Assembly (NCBI RefSeq): GCF_020524905.1
Contig: NZ_JAIVKI010000003.1
Span: forward strand, 124,001 to 188,000
Reading direction: 5' to 3'
From: Microbulbifer variabilis
Lineage (GTDB): Bacteria; Pseudomonadota; Gammaproteobacteria; Pseudomonadales; Cellvibrionaceae
DNA: 64,000 nucleotides
Shown here: positions 54,079 to 62,885 of the stretch, piece by piece
Layout: the number at the start of each line of letters is the position of its first letter
Position numbering within the stretch: the stretch's first letter is position 1
Made by a program: the position numbers and the translations under genes
The notes under the pieces: generated by a model
What the model was told of the DNA's origin: nothing
Database searches by the model: none
Seen by the model: the letters and a program-made list of their open reading frames with translations, nothing else

Positions 54079-55257
54079 ATGATTATCCAGCCGAAAGTTC
54101 GCGGATTCATTTGTACCAATGCCCACCCGCAGGGCTGTGCCGCCAATGTGCGTGAACAGATTGACTTCATCAAGTCGCAACCAGCGATCGACAATGGTCC
54201 AAAGCGGGTCCTGGTGGTGGGTGCTTCCACCGGTTACGGGCTGGCCTCGCGGATTACCGCCGCCTTTGGTTGTGGCGCTAAGACTCTGGGGGTGTTTTTC
54301 GAAAAGCCGCCCACGGAAAAGCGCACCGCTTCCGCCGGTTACTACAATTCCGCAGCTTTTGAGGCAGAAGCGCACAAAGCGGGGCTCTATGCCAAGAGTA
54401 TCAACGGCGATGCCTTTTCTGACGCAGTAAAAGCCCAGGCTGTCGAAATGATCAAAGAGGATCTGGGACAGGTGGACCTGGTGGTTTACAGCCTCGCTTC
54501 ACCCCGCCGCACAGACCCCAAGACCGGTGAACTTTACAGCTCCGTACTCAAGCCCATCGGCGAATCCTATACGGCTAAAAACCTGAATACCGACAAGCTG
54601 GAAATTTCCGATATCACTGTCGAGCCCGCCAATGAGGAAGAGATTGCCAACACCGTGAAGGTGATGGGCGGTGAGGACTGGGAGCTGTGGATGCAGGCCC
54701 TGGGTGAAGCAGGCGTTCTGGCCGACAATTGCAAGACAGTGGCTTACACCTATATCGGTGAAAAGCTCACCTGGCCGATTTATGGTCACGCCACCATCGG
54801 CAAGGCCAAGGAAGATCTGGATCGCGCCGCCAAGGCGATTACCGACAATGGCCAGGCCAACGCCAATGTAGCGGTGCTCAAGGCCCTGGTTACTCAATCC
54901 AGTTCCGCGATTCCGGTGATGCCGTTGTATATTTCCTTGGTCTACAAGGTGATGAAGGAAGAGGGGACGCATGAAGGCTGTATCGAACAGCTCTACCGTC
55001 TGTACACCGAGGGGCTCTATACCGATACCCCGCTTCTCGATGGAGACAATCGCCTGCGTATGGATGACAAGGAACTGCGCCCGGAGACTCAGTCCAAGAT
55101 TGAACACCTGTGGCCGCAAGTAACCGCGGAAAACTTGTTTGAGCTGACGGACTACAAAGGTTATCAGGCGGACTTCCTCAAGCTATTTGGCTTTGGCGTC
55201 GAAGGTGTCGACTATAAAGCCGACACCAGCCCTCTGGTCGAGGCGGAATTCCGCTGA
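54079..55257 (+). CDS. fabV: Enoyl-[acyl-carrier-protein] reductase FabV
   Basis: NADH-dependent enoyl reductase that finishes each cycle of fatty acid elongation; FabV enzymes are known to be insensitive to triclosan. The 392-residue protein has the family start [20 protein letters not shown], the cofactor motif [20 protein letters not shown] and the active-site Y-x8-K within [20 protein letters not shown]. Length and motifs match FabV. A probable terminator follows. No fabI is seen in the window, so FabV may be the main enoyl reductase. Confidence 0.96.
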   Translation: MIIQPKVRGFICTNAHPQGCAANVREQIDFIKSQPAIDNGPKRVLVVGASTGYGLASRITAAFGCGAKTLGVFFEKPPTEKRTASAGYYNSAAFEAEAHKAGLYAKSINGDAFSDAVKAQAVEMIKEDLGQVDLVVYSLASPRRTDPKTGELYSSVLKPIGESYTAKNLNTDKLEISDITVEPANEEEIANTVKVMGGEDWELWMQALGEAGVLADNCKTVAYTYIGEKLTWPIYGHATIGKAKEDLDRAAKAITDNGQANANVAVLKALVTQSSSAIPVMPLYISLVYKVMKEEGTHEGCIEQLYRLYTEGLYTDTPLLDGDNRLRMDDKELRPETQSKIEHLWPQVTAENLFELTDYKGYQADFLKLFGFGVEGVDYKADTSPLVEAEFR

Positions 55258-55291
55258 TTTTACAGGGCTTAGCTTAGGGCCCCTTATCTAT

Positions 55292-55319
55292 GGGGAGTGG
55301 CGCTGCCACTCTCCATTTT
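55292..55319 (+). terminator. Terminator after fabV
   Basis: GGGGAGTGGC (55292-55301), loop GCT, and GCCACTCTCC (55305-55314) form a 10-base-pair stem with one G-T pair, followed by ATTTTCT. It lies 35 bases after the fabV stop. Confidence 0.7.
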
Positions 55320-55458
55320 CTAGACGCCTAGTTCCGTTATTTATTGTCCCGTCGTTAAGGTCTGCGTAGCTTTTTCTCTTATTCCTTTAGTTACTCCCTG
55401 TTTTCCTCTAGTGGCAAGGGGTCATAATCCCCATTTAGTTTTTGCGGGGGAAAAGTCC

Positions 55459-56502
55459 ATGGAATACCGCCAGCTCGGCACCAGTAACCTCAAAGTCAGC
55501 CAGATCTGCCTGGGCACCATGACCTTTGGCGAGCAAAACAGCGCTGATGACGCCACTGAGCAGTTGGACTACGCCCTGGAGCAGGGGGTGAACTTTATCG
55601 ACTGTGCAGAAATGTACCCGGTGCCACCTCGACCTGAAACTCAGGGGCGAACGGAAGAGTATATCGGCAGATGGTTGTCGGCCCGTGGTGGACGCGACAG
55701 GGTGATCATCGCTACCAAGGTGGCTGGCCGTGGCGAAGCCAACTCCGGTGTTGGACATCTGCGTTCAGGTCCGAGGCTGAATCGTGAGCAGATCCTGAGG
55801 GCCTGCGATCACTCCCTCAAGCGGTTAGCCACCGATTATATCGACCTCTACCAAGTCCACTGGCCCGAGCGCCAGACCAACTTTTTCGGCCGCCTTGGCT
55901 ATCAACATGGAGGGGATGATGGTGTCGCTATCGCCGAGACTCTTGATGCCCTGGAAGAGCTGGTCAAGGTGGGCAAAGTGCGCCATATAGGTATCTCCAA
56001 TGAGACCCCCTGGGGCATGCACGAGTATCTCAGGGAGTCGGTGGTCTTAGGCAAACCGCGCATCGTCTCGATTCAAAATCCATATAATCTACTGAATCGT
56101 ACTTTTGAAGTTGGCTGTGCCGAAATGTCTCTGCGCGAGCGGTGCGGATTACTGGCTTACTCGCCCCTGGCCTTTGGGATGCTCTCAGGGAAATATTTGG
56201 GGGGCAAAAAGCCCGCCGGAGCACGCTTGACACTTTACGATCGTTTCCAGCGCTATACGGGTGAACGAACCTTTGCAGCAACCGAGGCTTATGTGGAGTT
56301 AGCGCGCCAGTTTGACCTGGATCCGGCGCAGATGGCCCTGGCTTTCGTCAATCAACAGCCGTTTGTGACCTCCAATATAATCGGCGCCACAACCATGGAG
56401 CAGCTGCGCAATAATATCGCCAGTGTCGATGTGAAACTCAATGAGGAACTGCTGGTCGCAATTGAGGTTATTCACAGCGAAAACCCAAATCCGGCCCCCT
56501 AG
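55459..56502 (+). CDS. tas: Aldo/keto reductase Tas
   Basis: A 347-residue NADP(H)-dependent aldo/keto reductase close to E. coli Tas (346 residues). Shared features are the start MEYRQLGTSNLKVS, LGTMTFGEQNS, the active-site region DCAEMYPVPPRPETQGRTEEYIG, the Lys of ATKVAG, DLYQVHWPERQTNFFGRLGY and the end NNIASVDVKLNEELL. The physiological substrate of Tas is not known. The ATG at 55459 follows GGGGGAAAA; the frame is open from 55411. Confidence 0.93.
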   Translation: MEYRQLGTSNLKVSQICLGTMTFGEQNSADDATEQLDYALEQGVNFIDCAEMYPVPPRPETQGRTEEYIGRWLSARGGRDRVIIATKVAGRGEANSGVGHLRSGPRLNREQILRACDHSLKRLATDYIDLYQVHWPERQTNFFGRLGYQHGGDDGVAIAETLDALEELVKVGKVRHIGISNETPWGMHEYLRESVVLGKPRIVSIQNPYNLLNRTFEVGCAEMSLRERCGLLAYSPLAFGMLSGKYLGGKKPAGARLTLYDRFQRYTGERTFAATEAYVELARQFDLDPAQMALAFVNQQPFVTSNIIGATTMEQLRNNIASVDVKLNEELLVAIEVIHSENPNPAP

Positions 56503-56592
56503 TGTCAACTGCTCCTAATTGTGGGGTTGGGGATATCTATAATTGGGGAGAAAATTGCGTAACCGGAAAGGGAAAACAATAGGGGAGCTTTT

Positions 56593-56826
56593 ATGGAGAC
56601 GACCGGGCATCACACTCTTAATGATTTGTTCGCCCAACTGGGGCTGGCCTCAGAGGATGCAGAGATACACGAGTTTCTGATTTCTCATTATCTTCAACGG
56701 CACGAGAAGTTATCTGCGGCGTCATTTTGGACCGAGGGGCAGCGACAGTTTCTAGAAAATGCCATAGAGGAGGATTCTGACTGGTGCGTCGCAGTTGATG
56801 AGCTGGATTCCCTGCTGCGTCATTAA
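56593..56826 (+). CDS. DUF2789 family protein
   Basis: A 77-residue cytoplasmic protein of unknown function. The N-terminal HTLNDLFAQLGLASED and the C-terminal FWTEGQRQFLENAIEEDSDWCVAVDELDSLLR fit DUF2789. It is predicted to be mostly helical. The start is preceded by AGGGGAGC. It stands between tas and the acyltransferase gene without clear coupling to either. Confidence 0.8.
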   Translation: METTGHHTLNDLFAQLGLASEDAEIHEFLISHYLQRHEKLSAASFWTEGQRQFLENAIEEDSDWCVAVDELDSLLRH

Positions 56827-56939
56827 TGCACCCTGGCACTGGCCAGTTGCCCGCCCCTGCGCCGTATTCCATAGGTTATACTACGCCGAATTCAACCGAT
56901 TAAGCTGGGGTGAAGGCCCCGGTTGCGTAGCGATATCCG

Positions 56940-57905
56940 ATGGAAAAACCCCGTTTTCGAGCGGCCCTGCTGCACCCCCGATATTGGCTGACCTGGTTAT
57001 TGTTTGGGCTCTGGTTTCTGGTGGCTCAATTGCCCTATCGCTGGCAGCTGGCAATGGGCCGCGGCTTTGGTCGTGCGATGCTCCGGCTGGCCAATAGTCG
57101 CCGTACCATTGCCGAGCGCAACCTCGCCCTGTGTTTCCCCGAACTCAGTGATTCTGAGCGGGCGACATTACTTCTCCACAACTTCGAATCCAGTGGTATG
57201 GCTCTGATGGAAACCGGCATGGCCTGGTTTCGCTCTGCGCGCTGGTTGCGAAGTCACTGTATTTTTGAGGGGCTTGAACAGTTACGGGATATCCAATCCC
57301 AGGGACAGGGCGTATTGCTGATGGCCATGCACTTCACCACCCTGGAGATGGGGGCGGCGCTGATGGGGATGAGCATCACCTTAGATGGCATGTATCGCCC
57401 TCACAAAAATCCCGTCTACGACTATATGCAGCGCAAGGGGCGCGAGCGTCATACCTGCGGTGGTAGCGTCTATCAGCGCAAGGATGTACGTGGAGTATTG
57501 CGCGCCCTGCAACGCGGGCGGGCGGTCTGGTATGCTCCAGACCAGGATTATGGGATCAAGCAGGGAGTTTTTGCGCCCCTGTTCGGCGTACCTGCGGCGA
57601 CTGTGACAGGTACCTCGCGATTTGCCCGTGTAGGGCGTGCCAGGGTTGTGCCCTATATAGTTACACGGCTGGATGACAACTCCGGTTATCGCCTCAAAGT
57701 GTACGATCCCATTGATGAAATTCCTTCCGGGGATGAACTACAGGACGCGATTCTGGTCAACCGCTTCATTGAAGCGCGTATCCGCGAGGCTCCAGAGCAG
57801 TATATGTGGGTTCACCGCCGCTTTAAGACCCGTCCAGAGGGCGCAGCCAATGTGTATGAAGGGGTGCGAAAGAAGAAAAAGAAGCGCAGGAAAGTGGCGA
57901 GCTAG
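56940..57905 (+). CDS. lpxL: Lipid A biosynthesis acyltransferase (LpxL/HtrB family)
   Basis: Adds a secondary acyl chain to Kdo2-lipid IVA at the inner membrane. The 321-residue protein has an N-terminal membrane segment (about 17-37) and the HX4E catalytic motif in LLMAMHFTTLEMGAALMG. Other conserved parts are GMYRPHKNPVYDYM, YAPDQDYG, GVFAPLFGVPAATVTGTSRFAR and PEQYMWVHRRFKTRPEG. The C-terminus is a Lys/Arg tail. Whether it transfers laurate, as in E. coli, or another chain is not determined; LpxM-type function is also possible. Confidence 0.88.
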   Translation: MEKPRFRAALLHPRYWLTWLLFGLWFLVAQLPYRWQLAMGRGFGRAMLRLANSRRTIAERNLALCFPELSDSERATLLLHNFESSGMALMETGMAWFRSARWLRSHCIFEGLEQLRDIQSQGQGVLLMAMHFTTLEMGAALMGMSITLDGMYRPHKNPVYDYMQRKGRERHTCGGSVYQRKDVRGVLRALQRGRAVWYAPDQDYGIKQGVFAPLFGVPAATVTGTSRFARVGRARVVPYIVTRLDDNSGYRLKVYDPIDEIPSGDELQDAILVNRFIEARIREAPEQYMWVHRRFKTRPEGAANVYEGVRKKKKKRRKVAS

Positions 57906-57997
57906 TCGCACTGGCATAGATTCTGCGCCCTAAGTAACATACTGGTTCGACTCTGGCGGTGCTATTCCAGGCCGAGCGCGATAATTAAGGAGTGAGG

Positions 57998-58873
57998 ATG
58001 TTTACCGGCAGTATGGTGGCCCTGGCCACCCCAATGTATGCAGACGGAAGCCTGGACTGGGACAGTTTGCGCAACCTGGTTGAGTGGCATATTGAACAGG
58101 GCACGCGCGCGCTGGTCGCTGTGGGTACTACTGGGGAGTCCGCAACCCTCGATGTCAATGAACATATCGAGGTTATCCGCCGGGTGGTGGATCAGGTAGC
58201 TGGGCGTATCCCGGTAATTGCCGGAACTGGCGCCAATTCCACCGCCGAGGCGATCGATTTAACTGAAAGCGCCGCCCGCTGTGGTGCCGATGCCTGTCTG
58301 CTGGTAACGCCCTACTATAACAAGCCGACCCAAGAAGGTTTGTATCAACATTACCGCGCCATCGCCAAGGCTGTACCGATTCCACAGATTCTCTACAACG
58401 TGCCCGGCCGCACCGCAGTGGATATGTTACCAAAGACAGTTCAGCGCCTGTCCTCAATTGGTAATATTATCGGGATCAAGGAGGCTACCGGTGATCTGGA
58501 GCGCGCTAAAGTTTTATTGGATACCCTGCCGGAGGGCTTTGCTGTCTACTCCGGTGACGACAGTACCGCCATGGAACTTATGCTGATGGGGGGCCAGGGT
58601 AATATCAGTGTAACCGCCAATGTGGCCCCGGCGGCGGTAGCCCAGATATGTGAGGCCGCGCTGGCTGGAGATGCTGTGACTGCGCGGGCAATTGACCAGC
58701 GTATTCAAATATTGCACAAAGTTTTGTTTTTGGAGTCCAACCCGATACCGGTGAAATGGGCTCTTCGGGAGATGGGACGTATAGATGGCGGTATCCGCCT
58801 GCCGCTGACCAGCCTGTCGCCCGAGCATCATGCTACAGTGCGCGAGGCCCTGCGCAGTGCCGGCGTACTTTAA
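57998..58873 (+). CDS. dapA: 4-hydroxy-tetrahydrodipicolinate synthase DapA
   Basis: First committed step of lysine/diaminopimelate synthesis. The 291-residue TIM-barrel enzyme shows [14 protein letters not shown], the tyrosine region [12 protein letters not shown], and the Schiff-base Lys in [11 protein letters not shown] (about residue 160). The ATG at 57998 follows TAAGGAG by five bases; the in-frame GTG at 57992 lies inside that ribosome-binding site. It precedes bamC by 34 bases, a conserved order in gammaproteobacteria. Confidence 0.97.
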   Translation: MFTGSMVALATPMYADGSLDWDSLRNLVEWHIEQGTRALVAVGTTGESATLDVNEHIEVIRRVVDQVAGRIPVIAGTGANSTAEAIDLTESAARCGADACLLVTPYYNKPTQEGLYQHYRAIAKAVPIPQILYNVPGRTAVDMLPKTVQRLSSIGNIIGIKEATGDLERAKVLLDTLPEGFAVYSGDDSTAMELMLMGGQGNISVTANVAPAAVAQICEAALAGDAVTARAIDQRIQILHKVLFLESNPIPVKWALREMGRIDGGIRLPLTSLSPEHHATVREALRSAGVL

Positions 58874-58907
58874 ACCTGCGAATCGTGAATTAACCAGGAA
58901 AGCTTTA

Positions 58908-60104
58908 ATGAACAAATTGACTGTTGGAGTCGCGCTCTGTATTTCCAGTCTCAGCCTGGCGGGTTGTGGTGTGTTCGGCAACGATGGCTATTTCCGTGAT
59001 CGCAGTAACGATTACCAGCAGGCGGACAGCCTGGCGCCGCTGCAGATCCCTGAGGGTATCAACGCCAAGCATCAGGAAGAACTCTACGAGATTCCACAGA
59101 TCGCTGGCAACGGTTTGGAAGATGGAGACTTTGAAGTACCGCGTCCCCAGGCACTGTCTGTCAATGCGGGGTTGGAGCGGGTAAAAATTCAAAAGCTGGG
59201 CGGCAACCGCTGGGTGCTGGTTTCCCAACCCCCTGAAGAGGTTTGGCCCCAGCTGCATTATTTCCTGCGTACTTCTGGGCTGACCGTGGAAATGTCTGAT
59301 GCCAGCGCCGGTATTATGGAAACAGCCTGGATGACTTTCAATGAGAGCCCAGATACCAAGGACAAATACCGCCTGCAGATTGAGACAGGTGTTCAACCGG
59401 ATACAACCGAGATCCACGTGCGCCATTTGTCCGTAGCGGCGGATGCTCCTGTCGGTGGTACGGTTAACTGGCCGCAACACTCGAGCAGTCCGGAGCGAGA
59501 GGGTTGGATGATCGATGAGATGTCCACCGCCTTGGCTACAGATGCTTCTGGAGCCTCCGCATCCCTGGTAGCCCAGGCAATCGGTGGCAGCTCTGTGAAA
59601 GTACAGTTGCGCGAACCAGCTGGCCACGAACCTTATATTTCCATGGGTCTTGAGATGGAGCGTGCCTGGGCCACTGTTGCCCACGCCGTGAATGCCGGCG
59701 CCTATCGTCTGCATCGAGAGGATTCCGATATTGGTCTCTTCTACGTCACCTACGATGAAGAGCGCGAGTTGGCAGAGAGTGAAGAGGATGATGGCGGTTG
59801 GTTCTCCTGGGGCAAGAAGTCCAAGCAGGAAGACGAATTGGCCGAAAGTGCGGACCAGGTAACTTTGCAGCAGATCCTGGCCGGTATTGATACCTCCAAG
59901 AGTAGTGAGCCTTCGCTATTCAAAGAAATTAAAGGGCTCGGTGTCGGTTCAACTCCTGAGGGTGGCTATCCCGGCTACCTGATCGTGATCCGGGGTGGAG
60001 ATGATAATGAGATTGAGGTACGCGTACGCGACACCCGCGGCCAGCCTCTCTCACGCAATAAGGCCTCCCAGCTGCTGCTCTCTATTCAGCAGAACCTGAT
60101 TTAA
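58908..60104 (+). CDS. bamC: Outer membrane assembly lipoprotein BamC
   Basis: Lipoprotein of the BAM complex that inserts beta-barrel proteins. The signal MNKLTVGVALCISSLSLAGC gives a lipidated Cys at residue 20. An unstructured N-terminal segment (YFRDRSNDYQQADSLAPLQIPEG) binds BamD in E. coli, and two helix-grip domains follow (about 95-210 and 240-398). At 398 residues it is longer than E. coli BamC (344), partly through an acidic insert near ESEEDDGGWFSWGKK. The start follows CAGGAAAG. It sits between dapA and the hydrolase gene. Confidence 0.93.
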   Translation: MNKLTVGVALCISSLSLAGCGVFGNDGYFRDRSNDYQQADSLAPLQIPEGINAKHQEELYEIPQIAGNGLEDGDFEVPRPQALSVNAGLERVKIQKLGGNRWVLVSQPPEEVWPQLHYFLRTSGLTVEMSDASAGIMETAWMTFNESPDTKDKYRLQIETGVQPDTTEIHVRHLSVAADAPVGGTVNWPQHSSSPEREGWMIDEMSTALATDASGASASLVAQAIGGSSVKVQLREPAGHEPYISMGLEMERAWATVAHAVNAGAYRLHREDSDIGLFYVTYDEERELAESEEDDGGWFSWGKKSKQEDELAESADQVTLQQILAGIDTSKSSEPSLFKEIKGLGVGSTPEGGYPGYLIVIRGGDDNEIEVRVRDTRGQPLSRNKASQLLLSIQQNLI

Positions 60105-60106
60105 TA

Positions 60107-60880
60107 ATGGGTCTGCGCTTCGCCTCACTGGGAAGCGGCAGTAAAGGAAACGGTACATTGGTCGCCAGTGGCGACCAATGTCTGTTAGTGGACTGCGGCT
60201 TTACCATCAAGGAAACCGAGCGACGCATGTTTCGGCTCGGTATGTCTCCCGCTGATCTCGCGGCAATACTGGTAACCCATGAGCACAGCGACCACCTTTC
60301 CGGCGTCGCACCGCTTGCACGCAAATATGGCCTGCCGGTTTATTTGACTCCCGGAACTCTTCGCGCCCGCGATATCGGTAAGTTGCCACAAGTGCACCTG
60401 ATTGAAGGGCATCAGCCGTTTGTGCTCGCGGATATTCAGGTAACTCCTGTAGCTGTGCCTCACGATGCCAGAGAGGCCGCACAGTATGTATTTCGCAGTC
60501 GTGGCAGTAGTCTGGGTCTATTGACCGATCTAGGCACCGTAACTCCTCACGTGGAATCCCATTTTGCCGGTTGCGATGCTCTGGTCCTGGAAGCCAACCA
60601 CGATCCGCAGATGCTGGCTCAGGGGCCATATCCCCCCTCTCTGAAGCGACGCGTGGGGGGAGCCTACGGGCATTTGAGTAATCAACAAGCTGCGGGATTT
60701 CTCCAGCGTGTGGGCTATGAACAGCTACAACATCTGGTGGTTGCTCACATTAGTGAAAAAAATAATACCCTCGAGCTTGCTCGCTCGGCGTTGGCAGAGA
60801 TGGTGGAGAGTGTCGAGAACTGCATTTTCGCCTGTCAACAGGATGGATTTGATTGGCTCACCGTTGAAGCCCGAGGCTAA
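60107..60880 (+). CDS. Metallo-beta-lactamase-fold hydrolase (YycJ/WalJ-like)
   Basis: A 257-residue hydrolase. The start GLRFASLGSGSKGNGTLV and zinc motif THEHSDHLSG, with further ligands in VPHDAREAA and LLTDLGTVT, match the YycJ/VicX/PhnP-like branch of the MBL fold, often suggested to be nucleases or phosphodiesterases. It starts two bases after the bamC stop, so it is co-transcribed with dapA-bamC, as in Pseudomonas. purC, which follows this gene in Pseudomonas, is absent here. Confidence 0.9.
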   Translation: MGLRFASLGSGSKGNGTLVASGDQCLLVDCGFTIKETERRMFRLGMSPADLAAILVTHEHSDHLSGVAPLARKYGLPVYLTPGTLRARDIGKLPQVHLIEGHQPFVLADIQVTPVAVPHDAREAAQYVFRSRGSSLGLLTDLGTVTPHVESHFAGCDALVLEANHDPQMLAQGPYPPSLKRRVGGAYGHLSNQQAAGFLQRVGYEQLQHLVVAHISEKNNTLELARSALAEMVESVENCIFACQQDGFDWLTVEARG

Positions 60881-60988
60881 TCAGCCCTCGGCTATCACCT
60901 TAATTAAAAACCTCTCGATAATAGCGTTAACTCTTTTGTTCAGTAGCGATACCGGCAGCGCTAGTGGCTTTGTAAGGACAGGGGCAGT

Positions 60989-61813
60989 ATGGAAACCTTA
61001 CTCGTTTATTTAGTGGTGGGGGCTGCGGCTGGAACTATCGCCGGCCTGTTTGGGGTCGGTGGCGGTTTAATTATCGTACCAGCTTTGGTGCTGGTTTTTA
61101 CCGCAATGGGGGTCTCCCTGGATATTCTCACCCATATGGCGGTGGGAACATCTCTAGCAACGATCATCGTTACTTCCATTAGCTCCGTGCGTGCACATAA
61201 CAAGAAAGGCGCGGTGGACTGGCACTTATTTTGGGTAATGGCCCCTGGAATCCTCCTCGGTTCCTGGCTTGGTGGAGTGACAGCGAAGTGGTTGCCCGGT
61301 GCCTGGCTACAACTGTTAATAGGCGTCTTTGCCATCATTATTGCCATTCGCATGTGGTTGAGTGGTTTGCGGCACAACGGGGTAGAAGAAGGGGAAGGCA
61401 ATCTACCGGCCGTGCCTTTAATGACAATTTCGGGCGCTGTGATTGGTTGGGTTTCAGCAATCTTCGGTATTGGTGGTGGCTCGCTCACGGTACCTTTCCT
61501 GTCCCGTTGTAAAGTGCGGATGCAGCGGGCAGTTGCCACGTCAGCAGCCTGTGGATTGCCCATTGCTATTGCGGGGGCTCTGAGTTTTGCGGTGCAGGGT
61601 TGGAATAATACTCTGCTGCCGCAGTGGAGCAGTGGCTTTATCTACTGGCCAGCCTTTTTAGGTATTGTTGCGACCAGCACAATTTTCGCCCGTCTCGGTG
61701 CCAACCTGGCCCACCGTCTCCCGGCAAAGTGGTTGAAACATGGATTTGCGGTGCTGCTCTGTGTCATCGGTGGACGTTTTATTTGGCTGAATAGTGGCTT
61801 ACTGGCTCTGTAA
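60989..61813 (+). CDS. TauE/SafE-family permease, copy 1
   Basis: A 274-residue inner-membrane protein with about eight helices. The two family repeats are visible: GLFGVGGGLIIVPALVLVF near the N-terminus and AIFGIGGGSLTVPFLSR in the second half. TauE/SafE members move sulfonates, sulfite or related organic anions; the substrate here is unknown. The start follows AGGGGCAGT. It is followed after 103 bases by a close paralogue. Confidence 0.9.
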   Translation: METLLVYLVVGAAAGTIAGLFGVGGGLIIVPALVLVFTAMGVSLDILTHMAVGTSLATIIVTSISSVRAHNKKGAVDWHLFWVMAPGILLGSWLGGVTAKWLPGAWLQLLIGVFAIIIAIRMWLSGLRHNGVEEGEGNLPAVPLMTISGAVIGWVSAIFGIGGGSLTVPFLSRCKVRMQRAVATSAACGLPIAIAGALSFAVQGWNNTLLPQWSSGFIYWPAFLGIVATSTIFARLGANLAHRLPAKWLKHGFAVLLCVIGGRFIWLNSGLLAL

Positions 61814-61916
61814 AATTTGGCTCTGTGTAATAAGGCTACTCAGTATCCACTGATTTTCCCCTTTGTTTTTCCCGCTTTCCGGCTGGGCCTGAAAGGGATA
61901 GCTAAACTGTAGCAAC

Positions 61917-62747
61917 ATGGAAATGTTGTTTGTTTACCTATTACTTGGTGCCATTGCGGGTACGGCAGCAGGCCTCCTGGGGATCGGTGGAGGCCTGATC
62001 ATCGTTCCGGCACTGGTACTGATTTTTTCCATGACAGGTATTTCTCCCGAAGTGCTGACCCATATGGCTGTGGGCACCTCTCTGGCAACCATTATCATCA
62101 CTTCAATAAGTTCGGTCTGGGCCCATAACACAAAGGGAGCCGTGGACTGGCATCTGTTTTGGGTTATGACTCCAGGAATACTTGTGGGGTCTTGGTTGGG
62201 GGGCGTAACCGCAGATCTGTTGCCAGGTGCCTGGTTACAGCTGTTGATCGGTGTCTTTGCCATAGTCATGGCTGCGCGAATGGGCTTAAGCAGTTTGCGC
62301 CCCACCTCTCAACAGGAGAGTGATGATCACTTACCTGGTTTATTCCCACTGATCTGTTCGGCGGGATTAATTGGGTGGCTCGCAGCTATTTTTGGTATTG
62401 GCGGAGGGGCACTGGTAGTGCCCTATCTATCGCACTTCGGTGTCAAAATGCAACGTGCAGTGGGTACCTCTGCGGCTTTTGGCCTACCTATTGCTATCTC
62501 AGGTTCGCTGAGCTTTGTTGTACAGGGGTGGGGCAATAAGTTACTGCCGCACTGGAGTAGTGGCTATATCTACTGGCCGGCCTTCATAGGGATTGTTCTT
62601 ACCAGCGTACTCTTTGCCAAGTTTGGAGCGAACTTGGCCCACAGAATATCCGCCAAACGCTTGAAACTGTGCTTTGCCATATTGCTTTGCATTATCGGGG
62701 TTCGTTTTATTTGGCAAAATTTCAATCTATTAATTGGGCTGGGCTAG
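61917..62747 (+). CDS. TauE/SafE-family permease, copy 2
   Basis: A 276-residue paralogue of the preceding gene. The repeats are GLLGIGGGLIIVPALVLIF and AIFGIGGGALVVPYLSH, and long stretches are near-identical, for example LTHMAVGTSLATII and KGAVDWHLFWVM. Divergence is concentrated in the central loop (about 125-145). The tandem arrangement indicates a local duplication. No upstream ribosome-binding site is obvious. It ends before a bidirectional terminator. Confidence 0.9.
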   Translation: MEMLFVYLLLGAIAGTAAGLLGIGGGLIIVPALVLIFSMTGISPEVLTHMAVGTSLATIIITSISSVWAHNTKGAVDWHLFWVMTPGILVGSWLGGVTADLLPGAWLQLLIGVFAIVMAARMGLSSLRPTSQQESDDHLPGLFPLICSAGLIGWLAAIFGIGGGALVVPYLSHFGVKMQRAVGTSAAFGLPIAISGSLSFVVQGWGNKLLPHWSSGYIYWPAFIGIVLTSVLFAKFGANLAHRISAKRLKLCFAILLCIIGVRFIWQNFNLLIGLG

Positions 62748-62836
62748 AGCTACTTCCTTACTAACCATCGCTCGGTTGGCGACGAAGAAAACCTTCTTCG
62801 TTGTATGGATGCTTGAGGGGCGGGATTTCAGAAATA

Positions 62837-62866
62837 AAAAAGCCACTGTTTTTACAGTGGCTTTTT
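62837..62866. terminator. Bidirectional terminator between TauE/SafE and POT genes
   Basis: AAAAAGCCACTGT (62837-62849) and ACAGTGGCTTTTT (62854-62866) form a 13-base-pair stem with a TTTT loop. A- and T-runs flank it, fitting the convergent genes. Confidence 0.92.
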
Positions 62867-62885
62867 AATGTGATGGTGGTTTTCC

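Noticed and set aside
58905-59714. 269-codon minus-strand frame opposite bamC
   Set aside because: Covers bamC in reverse with no family features.
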